64,000 nucleotides of DNA from Mangrovibacterium marinum (GCF_003046625.1 NZ_QAAD01000011.1:62001-126000); one strand, 5' to 3'. Positions 44,182 through 53,350 are shown, numbered from the stretch's first letter. Notes: generated from the letters alone by a model not told the origin. Made by a program: numbers and translations.

Positions 44182-45261
44182 TTAATCCTCAATTTCGGGC
44201 TCGAATCCGTAGTGCGCCTTGAACTTGGCCACGTAGGTCTTGCGGTCTTTATCGCGCAAATCGTCGAGCTCTTTTTCACTCAGTTCGTCGAATTTCTTAT
44301 CAACGATTTTAGTCTCATGTTTGCCGGCGTCACCTGTTTTAACCAGGTCTTTAATCATTTTGGCCTTGCCGCCTTCGCCAGCTTCCGGCTTTTCAACTTT
44401 TAGGTATAAATCGGCAAAGAGTTCGGCATCAGCCTTGGCCACACGACGGGCTTTCTCTTCATTTTTCAACTCATCGCTAACCGTCCCGATGGACTTGGCC
44501 ACGACAATCAGCTGGTCGACCATCTTGGTAGCCGACGCAGTCTCTTCCTCCTGGATCTTTGCCAGGACTTGCTCTTCTGTCGCATCCTTGCTCAATCCAA
44601 ATTTTGCAGCAATTCTTTCCATGCTTCTTTTTGTATTTGTGGGTTTAAAATCGTCCATTACAGCAGCCACCAACTTACGCGGGTCAAGCGCGGCCAGCTT
44701 TTTGTTCGAAGTATCAATCTTTTGATCGATGAATCCTTCAGCAACCGCTTCATCGGCATCATACCACGTCTCGGCATCCAGTATAGCCGCTATTTCATCT
44801 TTGCTTTTCCCTTTGCGGGCGAGGATGTCTGTCAGTATTCCGTTCATCTGGTCGAGTGCCTTCTGATCGCGCGGGTTCAGATCCGAAATCTTATTCCCGT
44901 CACCATCAATGTAGTAAGCAAGATGAAGCATCAAACGGGCATAGTCGTTCATCTCGCTGCGGTCGCCGGCAACGGCAATAATCCCCGACATACTGGCGGC
45001 CACTCCGTCAACTTTGGTAATAATAAAGGCCTTTGACGCGCGGATTTCGGAAACGATTGAAAGCCCCATGTCCAAATTGCCACCCCAGCTGTTAATACGA
45101 ATGGTGATTTCGTCGTACTCGCGACCCAACCAGTTTAACTCACGGGCAAAATAATTACCGTCTATCTCTCCATCCTCCCAATTGTCGCCTAGAATACCGT
45201 AGAGTAGAATTTCGACTTGTTTTTTTTCGCGGTTGACTATCTTAGAATAGCGTTGCTCCAT
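44182..45261 (-). CDS. ClpP-like prohead protease with scaffold domain
   Basis: 359 residues. The N-terminal ClpP fold (IRINSWGGNLDMGLSI oxyanion region; catalytic Ser in GVAASMSGIIAVAG; His in ARLMLHLAYY) cuts scaffold during head maturation. From about residue 195 a helical, charged region (EEQVLAKIQEEETASATKMV; KAKMIKDLVKTGD) resembles a fused scaffold. First gene of the late leftward operon, divergent from the terminase genes. Confidence 0.87.
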   Translation of the reverse strand: MEQRYSKIVNREKKQVEILLYGILGDNWEDGEIDGNYFARELNWLGREYDEITIRINSWGGNLDMGLSIVSEIRASKAFIITKVDGVAASMSGIIAVAGDRSEMNDYARLMLHLAYYIDGDGNKISDLNPRDQKALDQMNGILTDILARKGKSKDEIAAILDAETWYDADEAVAEGFIDQKIDTSNKKLAALDPRKLVAAVMDDFKPTNTKRSMERIAAKFGLSKDATEEQVLAKIQEEETASATKMVDQLIVVAKSIGTVSDELKNEEKARRVAKADAELFADLYLKVEKPEAGEGGKAKMIKDLVKTGDAGKHETKIVDKKFDELSEKELDDLRDKDRKTYVAKFKAHYGFEPEIED

Positions 45262-45449
45262 TTTGTATTTTTAAAAATTATTGCCATAACTTTGCGGTGG
45301 CTCCGCTTTCGATATTCCAAAAATCCCCTAAAAATCAAGGCAAACAAAGCAAGTCCGAAAGGCTTGCATGCTTCTTTGGAAGCCTTGCAAACTTTTTATT
45401 AAATACCGTTTTGGTTCCTGAATTTTGCTGTTGAATCAATCATTAAACG
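45262..45449. promoter_or_regulatory. Divergent late control region
   Basis: 188 bases separate leftward protease/capsid/tail genes from rightward terminase/portal genes, so late promoters for both should be here. A 7-bp inverted repeat (AAGGCTT at 45359 and AAGCCTT at about 45379) is visible. No consensus promoter stands out, and no late activator gene was recognised. Confidence 0.45.
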
Positions 45450-45950
45450 ATGGCAAAGGACAGGGAACGACAGACCGCAAAGCTGTACTATGTAGATCAC
45501 AACCTTACCGCGAAGGAGGTATCGGAGCGCGTTGGTGTCACGGAGAAAACGATCGGTAATTGGGTGGAAAAGTACCACTGGAAAGCCGAGCGCGACGCGA
45601 AGAATGCCAGCCCGGCTAAACGTACCGCAAACATTAAACAGATTATCTCTAACCTCAGCGACGAATGGCTGGAGCTTGACCGCGAGGTAAAAGAGTTGGA
45701 AACAGGCAAAGGAAACCCCGAAGAAATTGCGAAGCTACGCACACGCATTAAGGGAATTGACGATGCGGTGAGCAAGTGGAATAAAACGCTTGAGAACATC
45801 GAGAAAGACAGTCAAGTTCCGCTCTCTACTTACATCTACGTCATGGAGGATATCTTTCAGGGCCTGCTGAAATATAACCGCGATCTGTACATGAAGCTCG
45901 TCGATTTTCAGGAAATCCACTTGAACACTATTAGCGAAAGGTTGGGTTAA
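45450..45950 (+). CDS. Small terminase-like protein
   Basis: 166 residues. The N-terminal helix-turn-helix (YVDHNLTAKEVSERVGVTEKTIGNWVEKYHW) is followed by a helical part (RTRIKGIDDAVSKWNKTLEN). This matches DNA-recognition subunits of phage terminases of the Mu group. It overlaps the large subunit start by one base (TAATG). Confidence 0.8.
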   Translation: MAKDRERQTAKLYYVDHNLTAKEVSERVGVTEKTIGNWVEKYHWKAERDAKNASPAKRTANIKQIISNLSDEWLELDREVKELETGKGNPEEIAKLRTRIKGIDDAVSKWNKTLENIEKDSQVPLSTYIYVMEDIFQGLLKYNRDLYMKLVDFQEIHLNTISERLG

Positions 45951-47476
45951 TGGTTCTGAATAAAAAAGACGCTAAAGAAGCCGTAAAGCGGTATAAGGCG
46001 AAGCTTGAGCTGATCAAAAATGGATCTACCGTCAACCCGTTTGAAACTGACGAGGAACGAGCCAACCTGATCAAACGTATGCAGGATGATCCGGCGTTTA
46101 TGGTTGAGTTCCTTTTCCCGCATTACGCGACGGCTAAATCGGCATGGTTCCAGATACGGCTAGCCAAAGCGGTATTGAAAAACAAGCGGGTCAGACGCCT
46201 GGTGAAATGGGGCCGCGGACTGGCTAAGTCTGTTTGGTGCGATACAATCATTCCGATATATCTATGGATAAACGGCGAAAATGTGGCCTTGCTCATCGTC
46301 GGCAACAACGAGAAGAAAGCGATCCAGCTGCTTTCCGATGTTCAGGCCGAGTTTGAAAGCAACCCGCGTTTAATTCACTATTTCGGCAATCAGAAACTAT
46401 CAGGTAGTTGGTCAGATGGCGACTTTCGGACAAAAGACGGCCGCTTTATCGGCTGGGCCATTGGTATGGGCCAGGATGCAAGGGGATTCAGAAAGCAGAG
46501 TCAACGGCCAAACCTGATAGTTTGTGATGATCTGGAGGACAAGGACACGGTTAAAAACCCGAAGCGTCAGGATGAAATCGTGAAATGGATTGAGGATTCC
46601 TTGCTTAAAACAATGGACGGTGATACCCGCCGTTACCTGCACCCGAATAACGACCCGTTCCCGCGCTCCATACAGGGCGAACTCGCCAAGAAGCACCCCA
46701 ACTGGGAAGTCGACGAGGTGAAAGCCTACGACAAAGTGACCTATGTACCGGCATGGCCCGAGAAGTACGATAACAACTATTACCGGGAGCAGGAAGAGGA
46801 CGGTATCCTGTCGGCTTATGCCGAGTACTTGCACGAGCCGCATACCGAGGGTAAAATTTTCAAGGATGAGCAAATCCAGTGGGTAAAGCTCCCGGCCCTG
46901 AATCACTTTAAAATCATTGTTGGGCATTGGGATATTGCCTACGCCGGTACACCCACCAGCGACTACAACGCGGTGCGCGTATGGGGATTGTACGACAGCT
47001 GCTTTTATTACATCGACTCCTTTGTCAAACAAAGCAAGATGCGGGCAGCTTTGGAGTGGATGGTGCAGTTTCAGGGAAGCTTGCCGCCGTCGGTCATTGT
47101 ACACTGGAGGTTCGAATCGCAGTTCTGGAACGACGAGGTTAAGCGGACAATTGATGAGGTTGAAGACGAGTTTAACTGCAAGCTAAACATTGTGAAGGTC
47201 GACACGCCAAAGGGCAAAAAGTACGACCGCATACTCACGCTTCAGCCCTATTACCAAAATGGGCGCACCTATTACAATGCCAAAAAGAAAGGGCACAACT
47301 ACACACAGGTAGGCCTTGAGCAGTTGAAAGGCATTGAACCCGGTTACCGGACGCACGACGATGCTCCGGACGCCGACGAGCAGGCTATTAAATACCTGGA
47401 GAAACACAACAAAACCGGACGCAGCGGAGCGATGCGAACCGGCAAAATGCGCAAAAACAAAGCCCGACGGGCTTAA
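45950..47476 (+). CDS. Terminase large subunit (Mu gp28-like)
   Basis: 508 residues. The ATPase part has a Walker A-like loop (WGRGLAKSVWCD), Walker B (LIVCDDLEDKDT) and adaptor LLIVGNNEKKAIQLLSD. The nuclease part includes IVGHWDIAYAGTPTSDYNA (acidic RNase-H-like site) and a late aspartate pair (THDDAPDADEQA). It packages phage DNA by headful. A basic C-terminus (RTGKMRKNKARRA) is present. Confidence 0.92.
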   Translation: MVLNKKDAKEAVKRYKAKLELIKNGSTVNPFETDEERANLIKRMQDDPAFMVEFLFPHYATAKSAWFQIRLAKAVLKNKRVRRLVKWGRGLAKSVWCDTIIPIYLWINGENVALLIVGNNEKKAIQLLSDVQAEFESNPRLIHYFGNQKLSGSWSDGDFRTKDGRFIGWAIGMGQDARGFRKQSQRPNLIVCDDLEDKDTVKNPKRQDEIVKWIEDSLLKTMDGDTRRYLHPNNDPFPRSIQGELAKKHPNWEVDEVKAYDKVTYVPAWPEKYDNNYYREQEEDGILSAYAEYLHEPHTEGKIFKDEQIQWVKLPALNHFKIIVGHWDIAYAGTPTSDYNAVRVWGLYDSCFYYIDSFVKQSKMRAALEWMVQFQGSLPPSVIVHWRFESQFWNDEVKRTIDEVEDEFNCKLNIVKVDTPKGKKYDRILTLQPYYQNGRTYYNAKKKGHNYTQVGLEQLKGIEPGYRTHDDAPDADEQAIKYLEKHNKTGRSGAMRTGKMRKNKARRA

Positions 47477-47518
47477 AATTGATAATTGACTTTTGATTAA
47501 TCACTAAACATTTACAAC

Positions 47519-47773
47519 ATGGTTATTAAAATTTTCACCAAACGGAAACCAGGCGGCGAGCCTATTCAAACAAAAAGCAAATGGATTGATCTAATGCTTG
47601 AGGCCGACAGCATATCAACAAAGCGCGAAGGCGATAAAGTAGAGGTGTGCATTGAAACCAAAGATGACATTTGCTTCGAGAATGTAGATCTTAACACACA
47701 CGGCTACCAGATTTACAACAATGCCGGAGTTGTTGTTGAGAAGTTTGTAACTGCTTTAAAGGAGGGTGTATAA
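47519..47773 (+). CDS. Small late phage protein, unknown
   Basis: 84 residues (MVIKIFTKRKPGGEPIQTKS). Mixed alpha/beta, no motif. It lies between terminase and the next small gene and overlaps it by one base. Probably a head-related accessory protein. Confidence 0.55.
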   Translation: MVIKIFTKRKPGGEPIQTKSKWIDLMLEADSISTKREGDKVEVCIETKDDICFENVDLNTHGYQIYNNAGVVVEKFVTALKEGV

Positions 47774-48096
47774 TGGGACTGTTTTCAAAATCAAGATCGA
47801 CTGGTATGCCACGATATAAAAATCCTCCTGCACCGCCGGAACAAGCCGGGGTATATCAACCAACCGTCGACTATACAGGTGATCCGCCGAATGGCAATGC
47901 CGTCCCGGTTGCTGACTTGTATCCGGGACTACAGAGCCTCGGTAGTGGGTTAAAACTTTTTTGGCAGTTCGAAACCTTTGATTCGAATACCGAAGCCCGC
48001 AACTTTTTGAATGAGCAAAATATTGAGCCGTTTGCCATCTACCCAACCAGCACCGGCAAAATAACAGTGTGGTACCATAAACTTGTCAAAGCATGA
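47773..48096 (+). CDS. Small late phage protein, unknown
   Basis: 107 residues with a Pro-rich start (MPRYKNPPAPPEQAGVYQPT) and a C-terminal part with TSTGKITVWYHKLVKA. It overlaps neighbours by 1 and 4 bases, so translation is coupled. No family recognised; head-tail region by position. Confidence 0.55.
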   Translation: MGLFSKSRSTGMPRYKNPPAPPEQAGVYQPTVDYTGDPPNGNAVPVADLYPGLQSLGSGLKLFWQFETFDSNTEARNFLNEQNIEPFAIYPTSTGKITVWYHKLVKA

Positions 48097-48542
48097 TCTT
48101 CTTAACCGATACCGACTTTAAAGGCCTGCTGGCTCCGATAGTACTCGCCAAGCTCCGGGGCACGAACGACGAAAACCTGAACGAGTCGGAAAAACTGGCA
48201 GTCAGCGAGCTCGACCCGCTGCGCGGTAAGTTCAACATGGACGCTGAGCTAAGCAAGTCCGGAGTAACCCGCAACAGAACGCTCGTGCGCATCATGGCCA
48301 ACATTACGGCCTACTACGTATACAACACGGTGGTCGACGATGAGATACCTGAGCGTATTGTCGCCAACTGGAAGAAAGAGCTGGCAACAATCGAGAAGAT
48401 CGCATCAGGAAAACTCAACTCCACACTGCTAACCCTTGAGGATGCCGATGGCAAATCGGCAACCGTATTCCGATGGGGCAGCAACGCGAAACGCTCACAT
48501 CAACTTTACCCGCGCAGCTATCCGGACGAAGGAACCGTTTAA
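48093..48542 (+). CDS. Gp36-like head-tail joining protein (DUF1320 type)
   Basis: 149 residues. MIFLTDTDFKGLLAPIVLAK and VRIMANITAYYVYNTVVDDE and IPERIVANWKKELATIEKIA match the pattern of Mu Gp36/DUF1320 proteins, which lie near the portal in Mu-like phages. A role in closing the head for tail joining is inferred. Confidence 0.65.
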   Translation: MIFLTDTDFKGLLAPIVLAKLRGTNDENLNESEKLAVSELDPLRGKFNMDAELSKSGVTRNRTLVRIMANITAYYVYNTVVDDEIPERIVANWKKELATIEKIASGKLNSTLLTLEDADGKSATVFRWGSNAKRSHQLYPRSYPDEGTV

Positions 48543-48577
48543 GCGCGTTTAATTTCAACTTTTAACCCCTTGCAGGT

Positions 48578-50542
48578 ATGATTGCACTAAATTTAGCGTG
48601 GCCTTGGAAAAAGCAGGCTAAAAACGAAGCTCCAAAAAGCCGCCAAAAAAAGCGGATTTATAACCGTGTTAAGCGGGTACGCCAATACAATGTCGATCTT
48701 GAGATGGACACGCTCGGGCAAGCCATTGATGCGGCCAAGGATATCGAGAATCCGGATTTCGATGACTTGTATAATATCTATGACCAGATAAAAAAGGATA
48801 GGCACCTGAAAAGCCAACAGGAAACGGCCATTGTCGACATCCAGCAGGCTCCGTTCCGGGTAATTGTGGATAAAAAGGAAGATGAGGAGCTGAAGGATTT
48901 ATTTGACACCGAGTGGTTCGACGATTCTGTTCAGTTTTTTGCCGAGGCTGAGTTCTGGGGGCACTCGCTAATTGAGTACCCGGAGGTGAACGAAGAGCAG
49001 GTTTTTGACGAGTGCTTTCTGATACCTCGCCCAAACGTGAATCCGGCCAAACAGCGCGTTATTCTCGACCGCGACAGCAGCCTCTTTTTACCTTACGAAG
49101 GAAAGCAGCTCGCATTGAATTTGCTCGAGATCTGGGGCAAGGAAGAGCTTGGTTTGTACGAATATCTGGCCGAGGAGGTGATCTTGAAGAAGTACGCCCG
49201 CACCGACTGGAGCCAAGGCTCTGAGAAATACGGCATGCCCTTTTTGAAGTATGCCACCGACACGCAGGATAAAAAAGAATTGGATGCCATAGAAGAGGCT
49301 TGTGCTAACTTTGCGGCTAATGGCTACATTGTTTGCGGCAAAGATGATGAAATAGACATCAAACAACCTCAGAATGGAGACTTTTATAAGATCTACATGC
49401 AGGCTATTGAGCTAAGCAACCAGGAGCTGAGCAAGTCGATCAACGGGCAAACAGCAACCGGCGACACGCAGGCTTTTGTAGGTACTGCCGAAGTCCACGA
49501 GCGAATTAAAAACGCGTTCACCAAAGCCCGTCTGCGGCGGGTGCAGCATCACATTAACGGCAAGCTCATTCCGCTGATGGTTAAAAATGGGTACAAAATG
49601 GCCGACCGGCTGGCAAAAGCCAAGTTCCAGTATATCGATCTGCTTGATGACGATCCGCAACTGGCAACCAAGCAGGGTGAAGATCCGGCAAACCCGGACG
49701 ATACGAAAGAACAGCAACAGCAGCAACAACCAGCCGACGATCCGAAAGGACAAGGCAAGCCCGCCGCCAAAGGGCCAAAAAAGCCGGTAGCTGCCAAAAG
49801 CCTGTTGGATACCTGGCTCGAACGATTCTTTAATGAGCTGGCCGACAAGGAAGGCATTGCCATTGACCCGGATATCTGGAGGCTGAACTTCCAGAGCCTG
49901 CAAACGGCCATGCAAGATAGCGGTATACAGTGGACGGATGCCTATCAGTATGCCGACCTGGCTGCCGAGCTGCGTACCAATGCCGCCGCGTTTGCCGCCT
50001 TTAAAAATTACGCCGAACAGCAGGAGCTTCGCGCCTTGCTGGTTGACGAAAACGGAGAACCACGCAGCTGGAATGATTTCAAAAAACTGGCGAAGCCACT
50101 AACCGAGAAGTATAACAAAGAATGGCTGCAAACCGAGTTTAAGCAGGCACAGGCGTCGAGCCAGATGGCCGTAAAATGGGAGGGATTCAAGGAAGAAGCC
50201 GACTTGTACCCGAATCTTCGCTACGAGGCGGTTCTTGATGATGATACCCGCCCGGATCACGCCCGGCTTGATGGTGTTGTACGACCGATAAACGATTCGT
50301 TCTGGAGCAGCAACTACCCGCCAAACGGTTGGGGATGCCGTTGCAGCGTGACGCAAACCGACGAGGCGCCGACAAAGGTTCCATCCGGCGAACTTCCGGA
50401 CGCAGGCTTTGACTTCAATTCGGGCAAGGACCGTAAGCTTTTCAGCGACGAAAATCCGTACCTGAAAGACCTGCCAAAAACCGATGCAACTGGTATAAGC
50501 CGCGAAGCCGATACACTGTTAAATGACTTCTTAAATGCGTAA
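48578..50542 (+). CDS. Portal protein (DUF935, Mu gp29-like) fused to MuF head morphogenesis domain
   Basis: 654 residues. Residues 1 to about 370 match DUF935 portals: AIVDIQQAPFRVIVDKKEDE, WGHSLIEYPEV and FLKYATDTQDKKEL. After a Gln/Pro/Lys linker (EQQQQQQPADDPKGQGKP), residues about 410-654 match the SPP1 gp7/MuF domain: WEGFKEEADLYPNLRYEAVL, DDTRPDHARLDGVV and SNYPPNGWGCRCSVTQTDE. In Mu these are two genes (portal and F). A single chain here is seen in the frame; no frameshift is needed. Confidence 0.88.
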   Translation: MIALNLAWPWKKQAKNEAPKSRQKKRIYNRVKRVRQYNVDLEMDTLGQAIDAAKDIENPDFDDLYNIYDQIKKDRHLKSQQETAIVDIQQAPFRVIVDKKEDEELKDLFDTEWFDDSVQFFAEAEFWGHSLIEYPEVNEEQVFDECFLIPRPNVNPAKQRVILDRDSSLFLPYEGKQLALNLLEIWGKEELGLYEYLAEEVILKKYARTDWSQGSEKYGMPFLKYATDTQDKKELDAIEEACANFAANGYIVCGKDDEIDIKQPQNGDFYKIYMQAIELSNQELSKSINGQTATGDTQAFVGTAEVHERIKNAFTKARLRRVQHHINGKLIPLMVKNGYKMADRLAKAKFQYIDLLDDDPQLATKQGEDPANPDDTKEQQQQQQPADDPKGQGKPAAKGPKKPVAAKSLLDTWLERFFNELADKEGIAIDPDIWRLNFQSLQTAMQDSGIQWTDAYQYADLAAELRTNAAAFAAFKNYAEQQELRALLVDENGEPRSWNDFKKLAKPLTEKYNKEWLQTEFKQAQASSQMAVKWEGFKEEADLYPNLRYEAVLDDDTRPDHARLDGVVRPINDSFWSSNYPPNGWGCRCSVTQTDEAPTKVPSGELPDAGFDFNSGKDRKLFSDENPYLKDLPKTDATGISREADTLLNDFLNA

Positions 50543-50545
50543 GTA

Positions 50546-50977
50546 ATGCCAGGCAATAGCTTTCAAAAAAAAATGGCCGAGATTCAGACCCGGCTACCAC
50601 AGGCTCTGAAGCGGTTTCCTGGTATCGCTAAAGTTGAAGGCTTGCGCTTTATTGCCGACAATTTCAAACACCAGGGCTTTGAGGCAAAAACCGGTCAGTA
50701 TAAAAAGTGGCGGAAAAAGAAGAAAGGCAAAAAGCCGACGCTGATCGGCGAGAAACGAGGCGGAGCCATGCGCCGCAGCTGGCAGGGCAAAAGCAGCGAC
50801 ACACAGGCTGAATTTACCAGCCAGCTACCTTATACCGAAGTGCACAACGATGGTTTACGCGCTGGCCGTCCGCCTGGCTTCGATATGCCGGAACGACGCA
50901 TGATAGGCGACAGCGAAGCCCTGAACGACCGAATTGGCAGAAAGCTGGATCAGGTGGCCGAAGATATTTTCAAATAA
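50546..50977 (+). CDS. Phage virion morphogenesis protein (Mu G-like)
   Basis: 143 residues. Follows the portal-MuF gene by 3 bases. Basic region (YKKWRKKKKGKKPTLIGEKR) and TSQLPYTEVHNDGLRAGRP, FDMPERRMIGDSEALND match the virion morphogenesis family (Mu gpG, tail completion). It probably helps finish the head-tail neck. Confidence 0.8.
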   Translation: MPGNSFQKKMAEIQTRLPQALKRFPGIAKVEGLRFIADNFKHQGFEAKTGQYKKWRKKKKGKKPTLIGEKRGGAMRRSWQGKSSDTQAEFTSQLPYTEVHNDGLRAGRPPGFDMPERRMIGDSEALNDRIGRKLDQVAEDIFK

Positions 50978-50993
50978 TCAATAATAAACAATT

Positions 50994-51422
50994 ATGTTAT
51001 ATCCCATTTTTACAGCATTTAAAGATCGTTTAAACACGCCTGAAGCACCGGCACAGGGCATCGACCTACCCGTTGAATGGTACAATGTGCAGTATGAGGG
51101 AACGATGGTGAACCCGCAGGGGTTCTTTGTCGAGTTTCCCGAAAAAATGAACTTCGAAAATGCGAGTAACCAGATGCGCCGGTCGCCGGTTAAAATCAGG
51201 CTGCATTATTACAGCATGGTTCCGCAGACGCAGGACGGCATCGCCGACGCTACCACCGAGGAACACGAAGCTATTGCCAAGGCGGCAAAAGACTTGCTCG
51301 ATGGCTATACACCGGCAAACGGCAGTTGCAGCCGGTTGACCTTTGTTGGCTGGCAACACTGGCACCGCTGGAAAGGCTGGATGGTGACCTTTATTGAGTT
51401 TGAAGCGAAGAAAACGCTCTAA
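50994..51422 (+). CDS. Late phage protein, probably tail terminator/neck
   Basis: 142 residues (MLYPIFTAFKDRLNTPEAPA; ending RWKGWMVTFIEFEAKKTL). Size, position after the virion morphogenesis protein and the start (a short helix then ...LPVEWYNVQYEGT) fit tail-terminator-type proteins. It is the last gene of the rightward late operon and a terminator follows. Confidence 0.6.
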   Translation: MLYPIFTAFKDRLNTPEAPAQGIDLPVEWYNVQYEGTMVNPQGFFVEFPEKMNFENASNQMRRSPVKIRLHYYSMVPQTQDGIADATTEEHEAIAKAAKDLLDGYTPANGSCSRLTFVGWQHWHRWKGWMVTFIEFEAKKTL

Positions 51423-51429
51423 TAAAACA

Positions 51430-51461
51430 CTGAGGGCTTCACTCTAAAGTGAAACCCTCAG
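51430..51461. terminator. Hairpin between convergent phage operons
   Basis: CTGAGGG.TTCACT and AGTGAA.CCCTCAG form a stem of 13 pairs plus one mismatch around a 4-base loop. It lies 8 bases after the rightward late operon and also after the leftward early operon, so it may serve both directions. Confidence 0.8.
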
Positions 51462-51560
51462 CACTACAACTCTGATCTAATCTTTCGGCTTTACATCCAA
51501 ATCCAAGGCTTCAAGTATCTGCTCCAACCGTTCGATGATAGAGTAGTGTTTGCGGTTTTC

Positions 51561-52118
51561 TTAAAAGCCCGACTCGTTCGCTTTTAATTCCAAAAGCTGC
51601 TGCTGGCTCTCGTATTGCTGCATAAACCAATCGTAATTAATAACCTTCATATAAGCCGAATAAATAGTAGCTCCATTTACATAGCCAGAATAAGGATAAA
51701 GTTGCACGACGATCTTTTTATCCTCATCGTGCATCAGAAGACCATATTTTGAATTGAAATTCAGCGGATACTTCCAAAATTCGGGTTCGAAAAATACCTG
51801 ATATCCTTTTTCTTCGAAAAATGCACGCGAAAATTCGAGATAAGAAGTCGTTCCGGAATGCGTAAGGCCCATCAGTGCGCCTTTGGGCTGAAATAGCACG
51901 CCGACCAAGCCGCCATTGTCGTAGATAAAATTCTGATGAAATAATCGCCACACAAAGCCGTTCCCAAAATCGACGGCATCATATTCCGCTTTATTTGATC
52001 TGAACTCTTTTTTTGCTTCCTGGGCGGTCATTCCGTACTCCAGGCCTTTATATATATGTTGAGAAAATGCGAGCGACACGACCATGTTAAAGGTGATTAA
52101 TAATATTGCTTTTTTCAT
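51561..52118 (-). CDS. Exported phage-borne protein, unknown (moron-like)
   Basis: 185 residues with a signal peptide (MKKAILLITFNMVVSLAFSQ). The mature part is mixed (LEYGMTAQEAKKEFRSNKAE; YDNGGLVGVLFQPKGALMG). It is the last gene of the early leftward operon, has no phage-assembly look and is probably a host-affecting cargo gene made during lysogeny or early infection. Codons directly after the TAA stay in a coding-like frame for 27 residues. Function unknown. Confidence 0.6.
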   Translation of the reverse strand: MKKAILLITFNMVVSLAFSQHIYKGLEYGMTAQEAKKEFRSNKAEYDAVDFGNGFVWRLFHQNFIYDNGGLVGVLFQPKGALMGLTHSGTTSYLEFSRAFFEEKGYQVFFEPEFWKYPLNFNSKYGLLMHDEDKKIVVQLYPYSGYVNGATIYSAYMKVINYDWFMQQYESQQQLLELKANESGF

Positions 52119-52137
52119 GTTATAAGATTTTGGGTTA

Positions 52138-52377
52138 TTATTCGTTAAATAACGTCAGTTGCTTCTTTTCATTGTCCAGCAAGTCGTTGTACTCTTTTTT
52201 GGCATTGGTGCCCAGGTACTCGTAAAAGGTACGCTCGCTGATGCGATACACCGGAAAAACAAGCTCACGGTAAATGTACCTGTCGGTGCATCCGCCCTTG
52301 TGGTGCTTGCTGTTATCCTTGTAAATCTTCTGGATATCGAGTATTCGAAGCAGTATATTTTTCCGGTTGTATGCCAT
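52138..52377 (-). CDS. Small phage early protein, possible DNA-binding
   Basis: 79 residues, basic, Lys/Arg/Tyr-rich (MAYNRKNILLRILDIQKIYK; RISERTFYEYLGTNAKKEYN). It ends LLDNEKKQLTLFNE. The helix RISERTFYEYLG looks like a winged-helix or HTH element. Part of the early operon. Confidence 0.55.
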   Translation of the reverse strand: MAYNRKNILLRILDIQKIYKDNSKHHKGGCTDRYIYRELVFPVYRISERTFYEYLGTNAKKEYNDLLDNEKKQLTLFNE

Positions 52378-52432
52378 AATTACAATTTCAAATTTAGAGT
52401 TTCAAAAATTAATTATCAAAATAGAATTCTGC

Positions 52433-52879
52433 CTAAAACAGTGTTAGTTGCTCTTTTTTAGTAATATTATAGGACTTTCGTGGATATTGTTTTTCTAAAC
52501 GAAACTTATTATCGGCCTTCCAAACGTGGTGCCGCTCTCCCAACCAATGAACCCGGCAATTAGAGCATAATACTTCGCGTTCGTAGCTCGCCGCAAATTG
52601 CTCGCCGCAAAACTGGCATTTTCGCTTTTGCGTGGTAGAATGGTGTATCTCTCCGAGCATAACCCACGTTCTACCATCAGGAACAACCCTGGTCTGAAAT
52701 AGAATGGAATCTCTTTCGAGTAGTTCGGCATTGCTTTGAAGCCAACGGACACATTCTTGTTCAGAAATTGGCTCCTTTGGCGATCCATTCCTATTTAGCG
52801 CTATTGCAAATGTTGTTCGCAGCTTCTGTGCTTTTAAGTAACCATCATAATGATTCATAGTCTTCGGTTTAACGGTCAT
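52433..52879 (-). CDS. Zinc-finger early phage protein
   Basis: 148 residues. Two CXXC pairs, CQFCGEQFAASYEREVLCSNC (20 residues apart), form a zinc ribbon of the kind seen in phage nucleic-acid-binding proteins. It ends KKEQLTLF, like the neighbour ending KKQLTLFNE. It overlaps the GemA-like gene by one base. Role unknown; DNA or RNA binding likely. Confidence 0.6.
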   Translation of the reverse strand: MTVKPKTMNHYDGYLKAQKLRTTFAIALNRNGSPKEPISEQECVRWLQSNAELLERDSILFQTRVVPDGRTWVMLGEIHHSTTQKRKCQFCGEQFAASYEREVLCSNCRVHWLGERHHVWKADNKFRLEKQYPRKSYNITKKEQLTLF

Positions 52880-53346
52880 TAATTACTACTTAGATCGTTA
52901 AACCCGCGCTCGCGGTTGTAGGCCTTTGTGCCGGCATGCGATGCACTGGAGCGGTAGTTCTGTTCGAGACCGCGGAACTGCTTAATGAGATCGTCGAGCT
53001 CGAGCAGGCTGTATTTGTGGAGCTCCTTTTTAAGGATGCTCCGGTTCAGCATGAAGCTGTTAAACTTCTCGAAGCTCGTGCCCTCGTGGATGCCGCAACG
53101 TTGAGCAATGGCCAGCACCTGGCTGCGCTTGTTGCGGCGTTCAACCTCCATCAACGGGTTCAGGTTCGTTTTAAAATTGAAGTCATTCTCCAGCTTCCAG
53201 ATCAGGTTCGCCATTTCGTCGCTGTAAAGCTCCTTACTCGACGAGGTGCGCCCGCCTGTCCAGCTGTAAATAAGCTCGTGCCGCTGGTCTTTATCCATGC
53301 CTAGCTTGGTCAGCAGCGTCATTAATTTGCGGTGTTTTGTGTCCAT
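52879..53346 (-). CDS. GemA-like regulator (Mu gp16, DUF1018 type)
   Basis: 155 residues. MTLLTKLGMDKDQRHELIYS and LIWKLENDFNFKTN match the start and middle of the gp16/GemA family (K.L...LGMD...Y) of Mu-like phages. In Mu, GemA changes host DNA relaxation and gene expression. It sits in the expected early operon. Confidence 0.65.
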   Translation of the reverse strand: MDTKHRKLMTLLTKLGMDKDQRHELIYSWTGGRTSSSKELYSDEMANLIWKLENDFNFKTNLNPLMEVERRNKRSQVLAIAQRCGIHEGTSFEKFNSFMLNRSILKKELHKYSLLELDDLIKQFRGLEQNYRSSASHAGTKAYNRERGFNDLSSN

Positions 53347-53350
53347 TGTT

